64,000 nt of DNA, from positions 43,740,663 through 43,804,662 of the forward strand of contig NC_091298.1 in NCBI RefSeq assembly GCF_038502225.1, given 5' to 3'. The DNA comes from Cherax quadricarinatus. Lineage: Eukaryota > Arthropoda > Malacostraca > Decapoda > Parastacidae. Both the position numbers and the translations under genes were made by a program. Positions 39,490-50,428 of the stretch are shown here, piece by piece (position 1 is the stretch's first letter; every line of letters starts with the position of its first letter). The notes beneath the pieces are model-generated. The model was not told the DNA's origin. It saw only the letters and a list, made by a program, of their open reading frames with translations, and ran no database searches.

Positions 39490-40380
39490 TTGAAGCCAAA
39501 CATGATGCCTTAAGGTGTATTGATAACTTAGTCATACAGCACACTCTTACACAAATTATATTCGTTGATGGTTCTGTTCACCAGTCCACTGGTGCAGCTG
39601 TTAGTGCTGCTGTTGCCATACAGAGTGATGGCTCTCATAAAGAAATTGGAGCACGCATCAATAACTGGGCCTCTACCTTTCAAACAGAACTGTTTGCCAT
39701 ACTCCTTGCACTGAAATGTGTCCATGTATCTAAGGTTGACACTTCAATTGTAACTGATTCTCTGTCATCCATAAATGCTCTCAACTCATTAAGTATAAAT
39801 TGTGGCATGCTTGTGTCAGAAGCCAGACACAGGCATGGTAGGATTGTGGACAGTGGAGTCAGAGTGCACATGCTGTGGATTCCATCTCACATTGGTCTTC
39901 AGATGTATGACAGAACTAATAAACTGGCTAAGCTGTATGCTTTCAAAGAGTGGGTAGATTAAAATCTTGGCTCGCCAGTTAGCAGTTTGAGAACAATAAT
40001 ACGAAAAGAACTTCAACTGAATTTTACTGACTTAAGACTCTGGGAGATTGACACAATTCAGTCCATCTATCATCATTCTATCATGCAGGAGGAGCCACAT
40101 GTCTATGGTGCATCCAACAAAATAAGCAGACTCTTGGATGTAACTACCGCCCGGTTCCGGCTGGGTTACAAGAATCTTTGGCAGGTTAAATCACCACCAC
40201 CAGATGTAGACCAAACGAAATATCTCACCCTGCGTCATTATGTACTGGAGTGTGATTAAATTAATGAATTCAGAGAAAACTCGCTCAGAAATGTTCAAGA
40301 TATGTCAAAATATTTTATTCACAGTGGTACATTACAGACCATTCTGGAAAAATACTCTGATATGCACTCTGTAAATAAAG
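39490..40380 (+). pseudogene. LINE-I RNase H domain and C-terminus, with stops
   Basis: Plus strand: IIFVDGSVHQSTGAA, FQTELFAILLALKC (catalytic Glu present), SIVTDSLSSINALN, WIPSHIGLQMYDRTNKLAKL, stop at VD-stop-NLGSP, then RKELQLNFTDLRL and LRHYVLECD-stop. The Cys-rich CKLCQMDYCH of the other copy is deleted (TKYLTLRHYV). RNase H degrades the RNA strand during cDNA synthesis; this copy is a pseudogene. Confidence 0.85.
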
Positions 40381-40386
40381 CATTAC

Positions 40387-40390
<4 letters not shown>

Positions 40391-40461
<71 letters not shown>

Positions 40462-40718
40462 TTGTGTGCTTGTTTGCGTGTGTATTTGTGTACTCATACA
40501 TGCATGAGTGCGTGCGCTCGTGTATGTACGGTCGTGTGTGTGTGTGTGAACTCACCTACTTTGTCAATGTCCAAGTGGACCGTGTGTGCTTCTGTCTTTT
40601 ATGTGCGGGTTATTTGTGTATGTGTGTGTGTGTACTCATACATGCATGAGTGCGTGCGCTCGTGTATGTACGCTCGTGTGTGTGTGTGAACTCACCTATT
40701 TGTGTGTGTGTGTGTGTG

Positions 40719-40772
<54 letters not shown>

Positions 40773-40775
40773 CCA
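40391..40775. repeat. (TG)n tracts inside LINE-I 3'UTR
   Basis: (TG)n at 40391-40460 and 40705-40770, with between them a duplicated segment (TACTCATACATGCATGAGTG, CGTGCGCTCGTGTATGTACG) at 40489-40530 and 40633-40675 and a family D word (TATGTGCGGGTTATTTGTGT, 40599-40618). Confidence 0.9.
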
Positions 40776-41040
40776 ACAATTAATATTTGCACTGAAAACT
40801 CATTACAGATGTGACCGGGTGTGGATGTGTGAATTGCTCATTAATTTATAATTTGTTCATGACTGTAACCACGTATAAACATAAGTAAATTTACTTACAT
40901 GATTCATTACTTTTGTAACTTGTGAATTCATTACCTTTGTACCTTGTTCAGCTGTCAGAACTTTGGGGCCCAGTCCCTGGACCCTTTATGTACCTCTTTT
41001 GACTCCCATGCACACGATGGGAATGGAGTAGTGAAATGCG

Positions 41041-41839
41041 GCGGGTGCTATCCGTAGACTTTATCAGCGTTTCTCCTTAAATTAACATTCTTCATGATAG
41101 TCATACTGTTTTCTAGCGTGTTTACATGTCAGTTTCTAAACGATCGCAAACAATACCTGGAATTATATATTCGTTATGTAACGTTTAACCTAGATTGATC
41201 CTAATTAAATCTCAGTTAAGCGCAAATAACGAGCTTAAATAATGTGAAGAGGAACAAGCAGCAGCAGTGCGACGAACTGCTTTTATCCTCAGACTAACAG
41301 TATCTGTATTCTTTCTACCAAGAATCTGTTCTAATTGTGTACCTGTCTCTGCTTATATATTTACATGCTTGCATATTTCTAAATATATTTACATTTGTAA
41401 GTATAAAATTGTATAATTTTTGACAAATATTCTTCCGTAAATCTGTTTATTAATTATGGACTATTTTTATGAGAACCATCACCGACTAAATAATCTCACG
41501 TTTATGAAGCAAAACTCACACCCTGGAGCATTTGGGTGTGAGTTTCACCCCATAAAAGTTCTCAAATTAAACGTGTTGGTGGAAGTTGTTCCCTCGATGA
41601 ATTCCACCACTGAAAGTCTGCTGGGTAGTTTCAGACACAAAAGTTCCATTATGGAACGACACAAAAATTTCATTATGGAACGTGTGATTAGTTTATTTTT
41701 CCATTTAATGTAGTAAAACAGGTTTCTGTTGCATTTGAAAACATTTTCCACAACTATAATCATGTGCCTCGTGAACACCAGGAAAGTCACTGTTCCCTAG
41801 ATTAACCAATAATTAAGTACCTCAGGTTTCCGCCATAGA
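41041..41839. other. Unassigned sequence between the LINE-I copies
   Basis: No gene recognised. A short inverted word surrounds 41515-41545 (actcacaccctgga / gggtgtgagt), and frames at 41456-41713 have no family features. Confidence 0.45.
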
Positions 41840-41869
41840 GTTGTGGAACTTTAACAGTGTTTAATAAAG

Positions 41870-42011
41870 AGTGCTCAAAAGTGTTTAAAAACATTGTTCA
41901 GATTGTTTAAATAACAGTGTTCAGAGTGTTTAAATAACAGTGTTCGGAGTGTTTAAATAAGTGTTCAGAGCGTCTAAATAACAGTGGTCAAAGTGTTTAA
42001 AAACCAGTGTT
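41870..42011. repeat. ~23-bp minisatellite, left part
   Basis: Units around AGTGTTCAGAGTGTTTAAATAAC. The same unit resumes at 48712 (ccagtgttcagagtgttttaataac), so LINE-I inserted inside this array. Confidence 0.85.
42001..42011. repeat. Target-site duplication of LINE-I, left
   Basis: aaaccagtgtt, identical to 48709-48719. Confidence 0.85.
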
Positions 42012-42480
42012 AGTTTAAGTTAGTTTAATATGTTTATTGTGCACCCCATACCCATCCTGTGGGCGGTAGTCAAAAGATTACAGAGGTACATAATTGGTCC
42101 AGGGACTGGACTCCAAAGTTCTGATAGCTGAGAAAGTTACAGAGGTGATGACCTCACAATTACAAAGGTAATGAACTCACAATTTTCAAAGGTAATGAAC
42201 TCCAGGTAGGTCGGGTCACAATCATGACAAGTTACAAAGGTATTTACAGATTACAGAGGTATGTAATGGGTCCAGGGACTGGGCCCCCAAAGTTTTGATA
42301 GCTGAACTAGGTAGAAAGGTAATGAACTCACAAGTTACAAAGGTAATGAATCCTGTAAGAATGGTTACTTACGTTTATACATGGCTACAATCATGAACAA
42401 ATTATAGAGTACTGAGCAATTCACACTTCCACACCCGGTCACAACTGTAATGAGTTATTGGTGCAAATATTGATTGTTGA

Positions 42481-42768
<288 letters not shown>

Positions 42769-42776
42769 GTAATGCT

Positions 42777-44051
42777 TTATTTACAGCTAGCAAAGTCAGG
42801 GTATTTCTCCAGAATGATCTGTAATATACCACTGTGGATAAAATGCTTTGCCATTTCTTGAACATTTCTGAGTGAGTTGTCTCTAAATTCATTAATTTTA
42901 TCGCACTCCAGTACATAATGACGCAAGGTGTGACAATAGTCCATCTGACAAAGTTTACATTTCGTTTGGTCTACATTTGGTGGTGGTGATTTAACCTGCC
43001 ATAGATACTTGTAACCCAGCCGGAGCCGGGCGGTAGTTACATCAAAGAGTCTTCTTATTTTGTTGGATGCACCATAGACATGTGGCTCCTCCTGCATGAT
43101 AGAATGATGATAGATGGACTGACTGGTGTCAATCTTCCTGAGTCTTAAGTCAATAAAATTCATTTGAAGTTCTTTTCGTATTATTGCTCTCAAACTACTA
43201 CCTGACAAGCCAAGATTGTAATCTACTCCCTCTTTGAAAGCATACAGCTTAGCCAATTTATCAGTTATATCATGCATCTGAAGACCAATGTGAGATGGAA
43301 TCCACAGCTTGTGAACTCTGACTCCACTGTCCACAATCTTACGATACCTGTGTCTGGCTTCTGACAAAAGCATGCCACAATTTATGCTTAATGAGTTGAG
43401 AGCATTTATGGATGACAGAGAATCAGTTACAATTAAACTGTCAATCTTAGATACATATATGCATTTCAGTGCAAGGAGTATGGCAAACAGTTTTGTCTGA
43501 AGGGTAGAGGCCCAATTATTGATGCGTGCTCCAATTTCTTTAAGAGAACCATCACTCTGTACGACAACAGCAGCACTACCAGCTGCACCAGTGGATTGGT
43601 GAACAGAACCATCAACGTAAATAATTTGCGAGAGTGTGTGCTGTGTGACTAAGTTATCAATACAGCTTAAGGCATCATGTTTGGCTTCAAGGCGAAGTTT
43701 TGGTTGTGATTTAATCAGTATTTTGGGGGGAAATGGAGGAATGGTAGTTTGGAATGGGGTCATGTCCCATAGAACGGAGAAATGCCGCTGTTGCCTTACT
43801 TGAGATAGATCATGTATCTGATTCATGCAGAGGTCAGTTCCAGTTTTTTCAATCCATCTGGAGGAGTGTTCGCCAGTGCTGAGGAAAGTTTGGAGGGCTT
43901 CTGTGCAGGGGTTTGAATGGGCTTGCCTGAGCATATTAACCCCAATTAGGATATTTCTTTCAGTAACAATATCTCTGATGCTGGGAATATCAAGTTCTTT
44001 TTGCATATTTAAAATTTTGGCAGTACGAGGGCATCCTAAAATGATCCTCAT
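42777..44051 (-). CDS. LINE-I ORF2 C-terminal part: RNase H domain
   Basis: 424 codons, in truth the second half of ORF2 separated from the RT by stops and a deletion. Residues 1-135 are the connection region. RNase H spans about 140-270: Asp147 (IIYVDGSV), position 187 where the catalytic Glu should be but is Lys (QTKLFAILLAL; codon 43491-43493; the other copy has QTELFAILLAL), Asp210 (IVTDSLSS), His254 (IPSHIGLQ) and Asp264 (DKLAK). Then a C-terminal Cys/His segment CKLCQMDYCHTLRHYVLECD. The Glu to Lys change (GAA to AAA) should abolish RNase H cleavage. It ends DFASCK just before the (AC)n of the 3'UTR. Confidence 0.85.
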   Translation of the reverse strand: MRIILGCPRTAKILNMQKELDIPSIRDIVTERNILIGVNMLRQAHSNPCTEALQTFLSTGEHSSRWIEKTGTDLCMNQIHDLSQVRQQRHFSVLWDMTPFQTTIPPFPPKILIKSQPKLRLEAKHDALSCIDNLVTQHTLSQIIYVDGSVHQSTGAAGSAAVVVQSDGSLKEIGARINNWASTLQTKLFAILLALKCIYVSKIDSLIVTDSLSSINALNSLSINCGMLLSEARHRYRKIVDSGVRVHKLWIPSHIGLQMHDITDKLAKLYAFKEGVDYNLGLSGSSLRAIIRKELQMNFIDLRLRKIDTSQSIYHHSIMQEEPHVYGASNKIRRLFDVTTARLRLGYKYLWQVKSPPPNVDQTKCKLCQMDYCHTLRHYVLECDKINEFRDNSLRNVQEMAKHFIHSGILQIILEKYPDFASCK

Positions 44052-44318
44052 TGCTTCGTTCTACAGTTTTTCCAGCACTCCAAGCTTCCAGTCAGACACA
44101 AAGGCAAGTAGTGGCGCAGCATAATCAACCAATCACCTAATATAAGCAAGATACATCATTTTCACAATTTTAACATTAGCACCATACCTAGGGTGAAACC
44201 CAGCCACAACTCTAAGTGCTCTCAGTCTTTCTTTGTATTGGCGACAAAGTCTCGTTACAACAGGCCCAAGTAGTGGAACCTCAAAGCCTAGATATCAACC
44301 CCAGGTCCTGACACGACG
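44052..44318 (-). pseudogene. LINE-I ORF2 RT thumb, with stops
   Basis: Minus strand: EVPLLGPVVTRLCRQYKERL, RALRVVAGFHPRYGANVKIV, KMMYLAYIR-stop-LVDYAAPLL, GVLEKL-stop-NEAMRIILG. It joins the RT palm (44319) and the RNase H frame. A deletion and frame change lie near 44290-44335 (QDLGLISR relic). Confidence 0.8.
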
Positions 44319-46277
44319 CTAGTTCATGACTAAGAATGTTTTGGGTGTTGGGGAATCCGAGGTTTGAATCATTATATCATCAGCAAAACTAATCATATAA
44401 TGATGGGGCTGACTAAGCATGGCATTAAGTAAGGCATTAATCAGAATATATAATAGTGTGGGACTGAGCACACCTCCCTGTGGGGTTCCTAATTCAAAGT
44501 TTTTAGTCACACTTCTATGTCCCTGAAACAACACAGACGACTTTCTGTTGGACAGGTAGGCTTTAATCCAGCGGAGAAGCCATCCTCCAACATCCATTCT
44601 GGCAGGTTCACTAATGATTACATGTCGGTTGGCTACATCAAAAGCGGATTTAAGGTCAAGGAAAGTAGTGTATGAGATGTCAGTGTGCAGGGTGAGAAAG
44701 GTGGCTATGCAATGATGCACACTCCTTCCATGCATGAAACCATGCAACCGGGGAGACAAGAATTGTTTGATTCTGTACATGAGACGATTAAGAATCATTC
44801 TCTCAAATGTTTTACACAAGCGGGTAGTAAGAGATATTGGGCGAAATGCATTTTGTTGATTGGGCTTAGGAATTGGAATGATGAGGCTGTTGGTCCAAGA
44901 TTGATGGAGCTCCCCAGTTACATAGCTCATGTTATATAATTCAAGTAATGGATTACCTTGTACTCGACACAGCAATCTGAGTATGTTGTAAGTAATACCA
45001 TCCTCACCAGGCGACGTGGAGTTGCCCTTAGTTAGTGCTGCATCAAGTTCATAATTAGTGAAAGGAATGCTGCAGTCATCTTCCTTGTTGAGCATAAAGC
45101 AAACAAGTCTCTCCTTTGCGTCATATTTGTCATTTAATTTCGCCTGTGTGGCACTGGGAAGATTGTCATAGCTAGATGTAGCAGCCCAAGCACTGACTAA
45201 CTCATTCGCCCGGCTAAGTGGGGTGTGAGCATTAAGACCATTGACAAATTTTCCCCAGTCTGTTTGCCGCAGTTCTGTCATACGATCTCTGGCAGCAGCA
45301 AGGGCAGTTTGGAAGAGGCTCAGCATTTCAGGGGTACGATGTTGTCTATAGGCTAGGCCTAGTCTGCGAGCAGTACGTTTCAGTGTACGAAGTGTGGTTT
45401 TGAAGAAGGTATGATTATTATGGAAGTTTGTTGGGTTTAGAGTACCAAGAGGTTTCAGTGGCGGCTCCAAGTAGTTCTGAATACTGCTCACAAGGTCATT
45501 GTTGAAGGTCTCAACAGAGGAACATTCATAGGAATTATACCAGTCAGTTACATGTGCAACAAAGTCACCATGCTGATCTGGGGGAACATTAAAACGTTTC
45601 CGCTTGAATATCCTACCAGGAAGGATAGTATTACCAATATCTAGTGAGGTTATCCTAGGGAAATGATCAGACGCTATATCTGTTACAATGGAAGACTCAC
45701 AGATGGCAAAAGTAATGTTGAAGCCCAGACACAGATCAAGGACGCCTCCATAGATATGTGTGGGTTCAAGGTCACCTACAATTTGCACATTATCATGACT
45801 GTTTAAGAGTGACAACAGTTGATTACCATTACGATTACCAAACTGTGAGTTTCCAATGCTTTTGTGTCTCGCATTATAATCGCCAATAATAAGAGTAGGT
45901 TCAAACTGAGCACAAGTTGGGAGCTCCAAGTAATTAAACTTATCAGCAGGAGCATACAAGTTAAATATGTTGAGAGCAGAGTTCCCAATATAAATCCTAA
46001 CACCGTGGTATTGTAGCCCCTCTGTTTTCTTATGTGCAAGAAGTTGATGGGGACGTGATTTTTTAATATATAGAACACAAGAGTTAGTAGATTTGAGGTT
46101 ATATGCAACAAATGATGGTAATTTAGGGGGTTGGGATTTTTCAGGGACTCTGCACTCTTGTAAACACACAACATCAATGGGTTCAGTGGTTACTTTATGA
46201 TGAAGGTCAGGAAGTCTTTTTCTAAGTGATACAATATTCCAGCTTAATATAGAAAGTTTATACGAGTTTTGATCCAT
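44319..46277 (-). CDS. LINE-I ORF2 N-terminal part: APE endonuclease and reverse transcriptase
   Basis: The frame is open from 46481, but I place the start at ATG 46277 (MDQNSYKLSILSWNI), whose ATG overlaps the last 20 bp of ORF1. Endonuclease: ILSWNIVSLRKRL (Asn), DVVCLQECRVPEK (Glu), LIIGDYNARHKSIGN (Asp, Asn), ASDHFP (SDH). RT: PGEDGITYNILRLL, LIIPIPKPN, FRPISLTTRLCKTFERMI, motif A TTFLDLKSAFD, motif B LGTPQGGVLSPTLLYILIN, catalytic FADD at 44376-44387. All nuclease and RT catalytic residues are present; the frame breaks after motif C (SDSPTPKTFLVMN). Role: nick the target and prime reverse transcription. Confidence 0.88.
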   Translation of the reverse strand: MDQNSYKLSILSWNIVSLRKRLPDLHHKVTTEPIDVVCLQECRVPEKSQPPKLPSFVAYNLKSTNSCVLYIKKSRPHQLLAHKKTEGLQYHGVRIYIGNSALNIFNLYAPADKFNYLELPTCAQFEPTLIIGDYNARHKSIGNSQFGNRNGNQLLSLLNSHDNVQIVGDLEPTHIYGGVLDLCLGFNITFAICESSIVTDIASDHFPRITSLDIGNTILPGRIFKRKRFNVPPDQHGDFVAHVTDWYNSYECSSVETFNNDLVSSIQNYLEPPLKPLGTLNPTNFHNNHTFFKTTLRTLKRTARRLGLAYRQHRTPEMLSLFQTALAAARDRMTELRQTDWGKFVNGLNAHTPLSRANELVSAWAATSSYDNLPSATQAKLNDKYDAKERLVCFMLNKEDDCSIPFTNYELDAALTKGNSTSPGEDGITYNILRLLCRVQGNPLLELYNMSYVTGELHQSWTNSLIIPIPKPNQQNAFRPISLTTRLCKTFERMILNRLMYRIKQFLSPRLHGFMHGRSVHHCIATFLTLHTDISYTTFLDLKSAFDVANRHVIISEPARMDVGGWLLRWIKAYLSNRKSSVLFQGHRSVTKNFELGTPQGGVLSPTLLYILINALLNAMLSQPHHYMISFADDIMIQTSDSPTPKTFLVMN

Positions 46278-46914
46278 TATAGTAGTCTGGGATCTTGTTG
46301 AGTTTCTCAGCATAATGAAAAAAATTTTCATATAAATAGCAGACCTTATCAGTGTCAACAGTGTTACCCTGGTCCATGAGTTTTTTAAGTGCACTTCCAG
46401 TTGTAAGGCCTCGTGGGAGTCTTTGTTTACACAGAGCACGACGCTGTTCATGTGTGAATGTATGATAGGTGGCACCACCACTCACATTCCCTCCTCCACT
46501 AACATTACACGCATCACTAACACCAACACCAACACCACTACCAACATTGTGTTCATTACATTTATCAACAGTATTGTATTCAACAATAACGTCAATGTGG
46601 TTAACCTCATCACACTCAGCACCACCACTTATATTACGCTCATCACTATTACTAACATCATAGACACCATTGCCTTCATTATGATGCTCACTGTAGTTAT
46701 CAACACAAGTATTGTATTCGTCATAACTGTAATTATGGACACCACCACTACCACCACCACCTTGTTCAGCAGCCTTACACTTGCTTTCACAAATTGTGAC
46801 AATCTTGTTATTGGTACACTCTACACATCTTTCCTTGTGTTGCTCAAGTTGTTGTTTCAGGAGAAATTGTTGTGTTTCCAGTACCCTTATGCGCGACATC
46901 AGGTTGTATACCAC
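46258..46914 (-). CDS. LINE-I ORF1 C-terminal part
   Basis: Coiled-coil-like start (RIRVLETQQFLLKQQLEQHK), a CxxC...CxxxC stretch (RCVECTNNKIVTICESKCK), then a long Gly/Asn/Ser/Asp low-complexity region with imperfect repeats (VDNYSEHHNEGNG, NVGSGVGVGV), ending FTHEQRRALCKQRLP and DYYNGSKLV. Its stop at 46258 overlaps the ORF2 ATG by 20 bp, which suggests coupled or reinitiated translation. It follows the zinc-knuckle region, so it is the C-terminal part of a gag-like RNA-binding protein. Confidence 0.7.
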   Translation of the reverse strand: MVYNLMSRIRVLETQQFLLKQQLEQHKERCVECTNNKIVTICESKCKAAEQGGGGSGGVHNYSYDEYNTCVDNYSEHHNEGNGVYDVSNSDERNISGGAECDEVNHIDVIVEYNTVDKCNEHNVGSGVGVGVSDACNVSGGGNVSGGATYHTFTHEQRRALCKQRLPRGLTTGSALKKLMDQGNTVDTDKVCYLYENFFHYAEKLNKIPDYYNGSKLV

Positions 46915-47487
46915 AGGAGCAAGACTTGGAACATCTGGAGACGTGAAGTCCCGGTCAGCTGAGCTCGTTGGCTGACTGTCAGCTGACTCAGCTAGGCTGG
47001 TATTGACAGCCGACGTGATGGAGGTCTGTTGACGTGCTCCCCAGGTGAGGTGCTCAACCCCATTGTCTGAGGGCAGGCATGAGCCAGTATTCAGACTCGA
47101 AATACCTGGTAGTCCTGGGGGGTCATAATGGGGGTACAGGGTGAGGTGCGGTTGGCTGTGATGTGGGCAGCCCTCACACTGCAGTCAGTATGAGCTGCTG
47201 TGACTCCTGAGGTCTTACAATTGATACATTATTTAGCAACAGTCTGTTGATGTTTGATAATATCATAACACCGTTCAGAAGGATGAGCGTTGGCACACAC
47301 TGCACACCAGTGTGACTTAGCTGGGCATTTCCTGGCAATGTGACCCCAGCGTTGACACTTATAACATAGACGTTGAGAAGGTCTGTACAATGCAGTGTAA
47401 TAGCGTCTGTTGAGGGCTGCCTGGGAGTGAATATAGCGTGGCAGTCCCCTGGCCAGTCCACTCAGCTAATATCAGACCGTTGGAAAG
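46915..47487 (-). pseudogene. LINE-I ORF1 zinc-knuckle region, with stop
   Basis: Minus strand 47410-47190 reads RLCYKCQRWGHIARKCPAKS (CCHC knuckle 1), HWCAVCANAHPSERCYD (knuckle 2), IIKHQQTVAK-stop-CINCKTSGVTAAHTDC (knuckle 3). A TAA separates knuckles 2 and 3. Three consecutive knuckles are typical of I-type ORF1 proteins that bind element RNA. The frame used by the apparent 95-codon ORF at 47174-47461 is a shadow. Confidence 0.8.
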
Positions 47488-47943
47488 TCATCGAGGGCTT
47501 GCAACTTGCTCTGACGCCAAATATTGAGGATTCAAGTGCTTGTTGACGTTGTAGATGACAATAAGCACTTTAGGTGCCCTTGGTGGGGCAGCTCGGAGTT
47601 TGATTTTGGCATATTCGTGAGTGAGAAGTTTGTCTATAAATGCTGAATCATTAGGCACAAATACGTAGTTATCCTCACCGTGGAGAAACTTGATCGTTTT
47701 CTCATGATTGTCTACACTAGCTTCGAAAAACCAGTTACACTTGGTCTCTTGATCAGTGTTGTTAGGGAAATCTAACCTGACAGCTTTGGGAGGGTGTGCG
47801 CCCACTGTATTGTTTGCAGCAGGCTTTCTCTGGAAGCCTCGTTCCTTTTTCCGGGCCTGTTTACTAAAATATGTTTCAAATCTGCCTTCACCATCATCTA
47901 CGTCAACACCATCAACTATACTCATAGCTGACAGGAGTTTCAC
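47488..47943 (-). CDS. LINE-I ORF1 N-terminal part
   Basis: 151 codons: MKLLSAMSIVDGVDVDDGEG, RFETYFSKQARKKERGF, then RAPKVLIVIYNVNKHLNPQY (the start of an RRM-like or gag-like segment, by position). It breaks before the zinc knuckles near 47488. The start at 47943 follows about 765 bp of leader. Confidence 0.65.
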   Translation of the reverse strand: MKLLSAMSIVDGVDVDDGEGRFETYFSKQARKKERGFQRKPAANNTVGAHPPKAVRLDFPNNTDQETKCNWFFEASVDNHEKTIKFLHGEDNYVFVPNDSAFIDKLLTHEYAKIKLRAAPPRAPKVLIVIYNVNKHLNPQYLASEQVASPR

Positions 47944-48708
47944 AATGGCGATGGGTTAAAGGATACCGGTGAATAGAAGGGACAAGGAAGGGATATTCAC
48001 CTCGCTAGACACAGGCAAAATGGGTGTAGTGGCCTGCGGGTCGCAGTGATATTTTCAAGGTCATTCACCTGGCCACAGTCATCTCGAGAGTTACTAACAC
48101 TGCACTACTCGTTAATTATTCCAAACCCGCAGCACTTAACACAGCTAGCACACGTGAATTGGAATGACAGACAAATTTTCACTCTGCGGACAAACAAATC
48201 AGCACAAACTTACTATGTTTATAGATGAACCTCTGACATGTTACAGTTAAAAAGCCGTCTCCAAAGGAGTTACCAGGTACTGCAATGCTCGTTAAATTGT
48301 TCTTAACCACTCTTGTTTTGTTCCAACTATGCAGCATTCCTCCCAGAAACACTCAGTGCATAGAAGAATAACAGGTACATCTTCCTCAGTTAGAGATATA
48401 ACACATTTTGTACAAGTGGCACAGTCGGATTCATCTGACAGGCCTCAGTCAGGTCTGGATCACCAACTCACGCAGGATGGGAGATTCGTCCGTATTTCTC
48501 AGGTAGGCAGAGGCGACTAGCTGTGCGGAACTCAGATATTCGAGTACCAGCGGAGCAGCAAAATACGCCTCTACACTACACGTTGATAGAGGCGAACGGC
48601 TGAGTTTAAATGCAAGGAAGATGGGTAGCTGATGAGGGGCAGCAGAGGCATCAAACGGAACGCTATTTCCAGTGTTGCACTAAGTATATCACGAGTCACA
48701 ACTCTCTC
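47944..48708 (-). promoter_or_regulatory. LINE-I 5'UTR, probable internal promoter region
   Basis: Minus-strand leader from the target duplication (48709) to ORF1. I-type elements usually carry their Pol II promoter in the first ~200 bp of this region; no specific motif is proven here. Short plus frames (48046-48228, 48329-48520) have no support. Confidence 0.45.
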
Positions 48709-48719
48709 AAACCAGTGTT
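48709..48719. repeat. Target-site duplication of LINE-I, right
   Basis: aaaccagtgtt, followed directly by the minisatellite unit cagagtgttttaataac. Confidence 0.85.
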
Positions 48720-49120
48720 CAGAGTGTTTTAATAACTAACTCTCAGGGAGGTTCTTCTCCTGTTTATATCAAGAACACCAGTAATGGGATTTTGTTGAGA
48801 CTCAAATTGTCCTCCTTTTAAAGGACACATAGTAAACCATGGCTCTAATACTATTAAATTCAGTTTGATATTTATTTGTTTAAGGTTTTAGAAAAAAAAA
48901 TTAGTATCTGTTAAACGCCCTAAAAAAACAGGTGGTGAAGGTTTACTTTGTTAGTTGTTCACAAGACTATGATAACCCAAACAACTTTTTTTACAAAATT
49001 CGCAAATTTATGTCGAAAGTTTGTAACTGACTAGAAGAGCCATTCTCCAGCAGATCTAATTATATTACCCATGTAATTATATTACCCACATTATTAAATT
49101 GGCAAGTTGGTAGGTAAAGA
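48720..49120. other. AT-rich spacer after minisatellite remnant
   Basis: 48720-48740 is the end of the minisatellite. The rest is unassigned. Confidence 0.45.
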
Positions 49121-49270
49121 GCCCAAAGTCCATCTGACCAGACACAAAGTCCATCTGACCAGACACAAAGTCCATCTGACCAGACACAAAGTCCATCTGA
49201 CCAGACACAAAGTCCATCTGACCAGACACAAAGTCCATCTGACCAGACACAAAGTCCATCTGACCAGACT
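49121..49270. repeat. 21-bp minisatellite, 7 units
   Basis: Seven near-identical copies of aaagtccatctgaccagacac. In-frame heptapeptides (FVSGQMD minus) are by-products. Confidence 0.95.
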
Positions 49271-49441
49271 CGCCTCTAAGATACACCAGAGATAAAGTTG
49301 GAAGACAATAAGAGAAGACATTCACTTGGTCTTAAAAGAAAATCAATGTCACAAAGAAAATGTGAACCTTCCAGGGAACAAAACACTGGTACTAAAATTG
49401 TACAAAAAGGCACAATACCTTGACTGGAACAATACACAAAT

Positions 49442-49497
49442 AGGACCGAAACGTCGTCGTCAACTCCTCTTATCTATGTGCGGGTTATTTGTGCATG
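49442..49497 (+). mobile_element. Family D fragment
   Basis: GGACCGAAACGTCGTCGTCA, ACTCCTCTTATC, TATGTGCGGGTTATTTGTG. The upstream hairpin half is missing. Confidence 0.6.
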
Positions 49498-49954
49498 TAC
49501 TAAAAAATTTGAAGCTGACAATAAGAGGCGTTATCCAGATATAGTTTCCACTTTTAACATTTTTTTTCTTCAGTTTTACAGGTAGACAGTGAGTTAGTGC
49601 AGGAATCATCCTTCTCATCAGCAGCATCAGTGTTAAAGTTGTGAAGGTGATCACAAGAAACATTCTCACATTGTTGACTGGAAATCATTATCACAATCTG
49701 TTTACCATAATGAGTCAATAACAAAATCAACTTTCCATCGAGAAAAACATCAGCGATAAGAATTTGAAGGTGATCAAAAGAGACGACCTTCAGTTACAGC
49801 ATGAAATCTCTTGATTCCAATGTTTCTAACTTTGCTATTACTGGCAAATTTGTACCTACGCAGGCTGAACTTTAAGACTATCATCCTCATAATATCGAAA
49901 CCATTCAGATGAGGCATAATGAAAGTTTAAAACCCGTCGGAAGAAGCTTTCTCA
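49498..49954. other. Unassigned AT-rich sequence
   Basis: No recognised feature. Confidence 0.4.
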
Positions 49955-50325
49955 ATACACAGATAACCCGCACATAGAAGAGAGGAGCTTACGACGACGT
50001 TTCGGTCGTTTCTTGCTCTCCCTCTGTGGGCACCTAGCTCCCTTGCAGTGCTCCCCTTTCTTTGTATTTGACTGGCTCCTCCTCCTTACTTCCCCATTAT
50101 TTCTTCCTTCCTTCTCCGCCATTACTACTACCACTTCTACCACTACTACCATTACTACTACTACTACTACCACCACTACTACTACTACTACCACCACTAC
50201 CTCTTCCTGTCTATATATACCCGTCCTGCTCTACTTCACGTTAGTGTGACTTTATAAATGGTCCAAGTCGGACCGAAACGTCGTCGTAAGCTCCTCTCTT
50301 CTATGTGCGGGTTATTTGTGTATCG
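49955..50325. mobile_element. Family D inverted pair around an (ACT/ACC)n tract
   Basis: Minus copy 49955-50008 and plus copy 50259-50325 (hairpin GGTCC-AAGTC-GGACC, GAAACGTCGTCGTAAG, then TATGTGCGGGTTATTTGTGT). The interior (50009-50258) contains an imperfect ACT/ACC triplet microsatellite at 50121-50200. Same foldback plan as 5411-5556. Confidence 0.65.
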
Positions 50326-50428
50326 TTCCAGTCACGGTATTGTTTCTTTTTTTTTTTGTTATTTTGTTAAGCTTTCTCAAGTTGTCATATAGAGATCATA
50401 ACTGGGAATGGTCTTTACAAAATTGCCC

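Larger units (their letters stand above)
39205..41040 (+). mobile_element. LINE-I copy 2, 5'-truncated
   Basis: Collinear with 44010-42020 of the longer copy, in the opposite orientation. It holds the RNase H region (39480-40000), the C-terminal region and the 3'UTR, which contains an internal (TG)n (40391-40460) plus LINE-B-like debris (aactcacctactttg at 40549) before the 3' terminus near GGACCCTTTATGTACCTC. The 5' break is near 39205-39216. Confidence 0.8.

Noticed and set aside
47174..47461. 95-codon minus-strand ORF
   Set aside because: Wrong frame; the zinc knuckles of LINE-I ORF1 are in another frame of the same strand.
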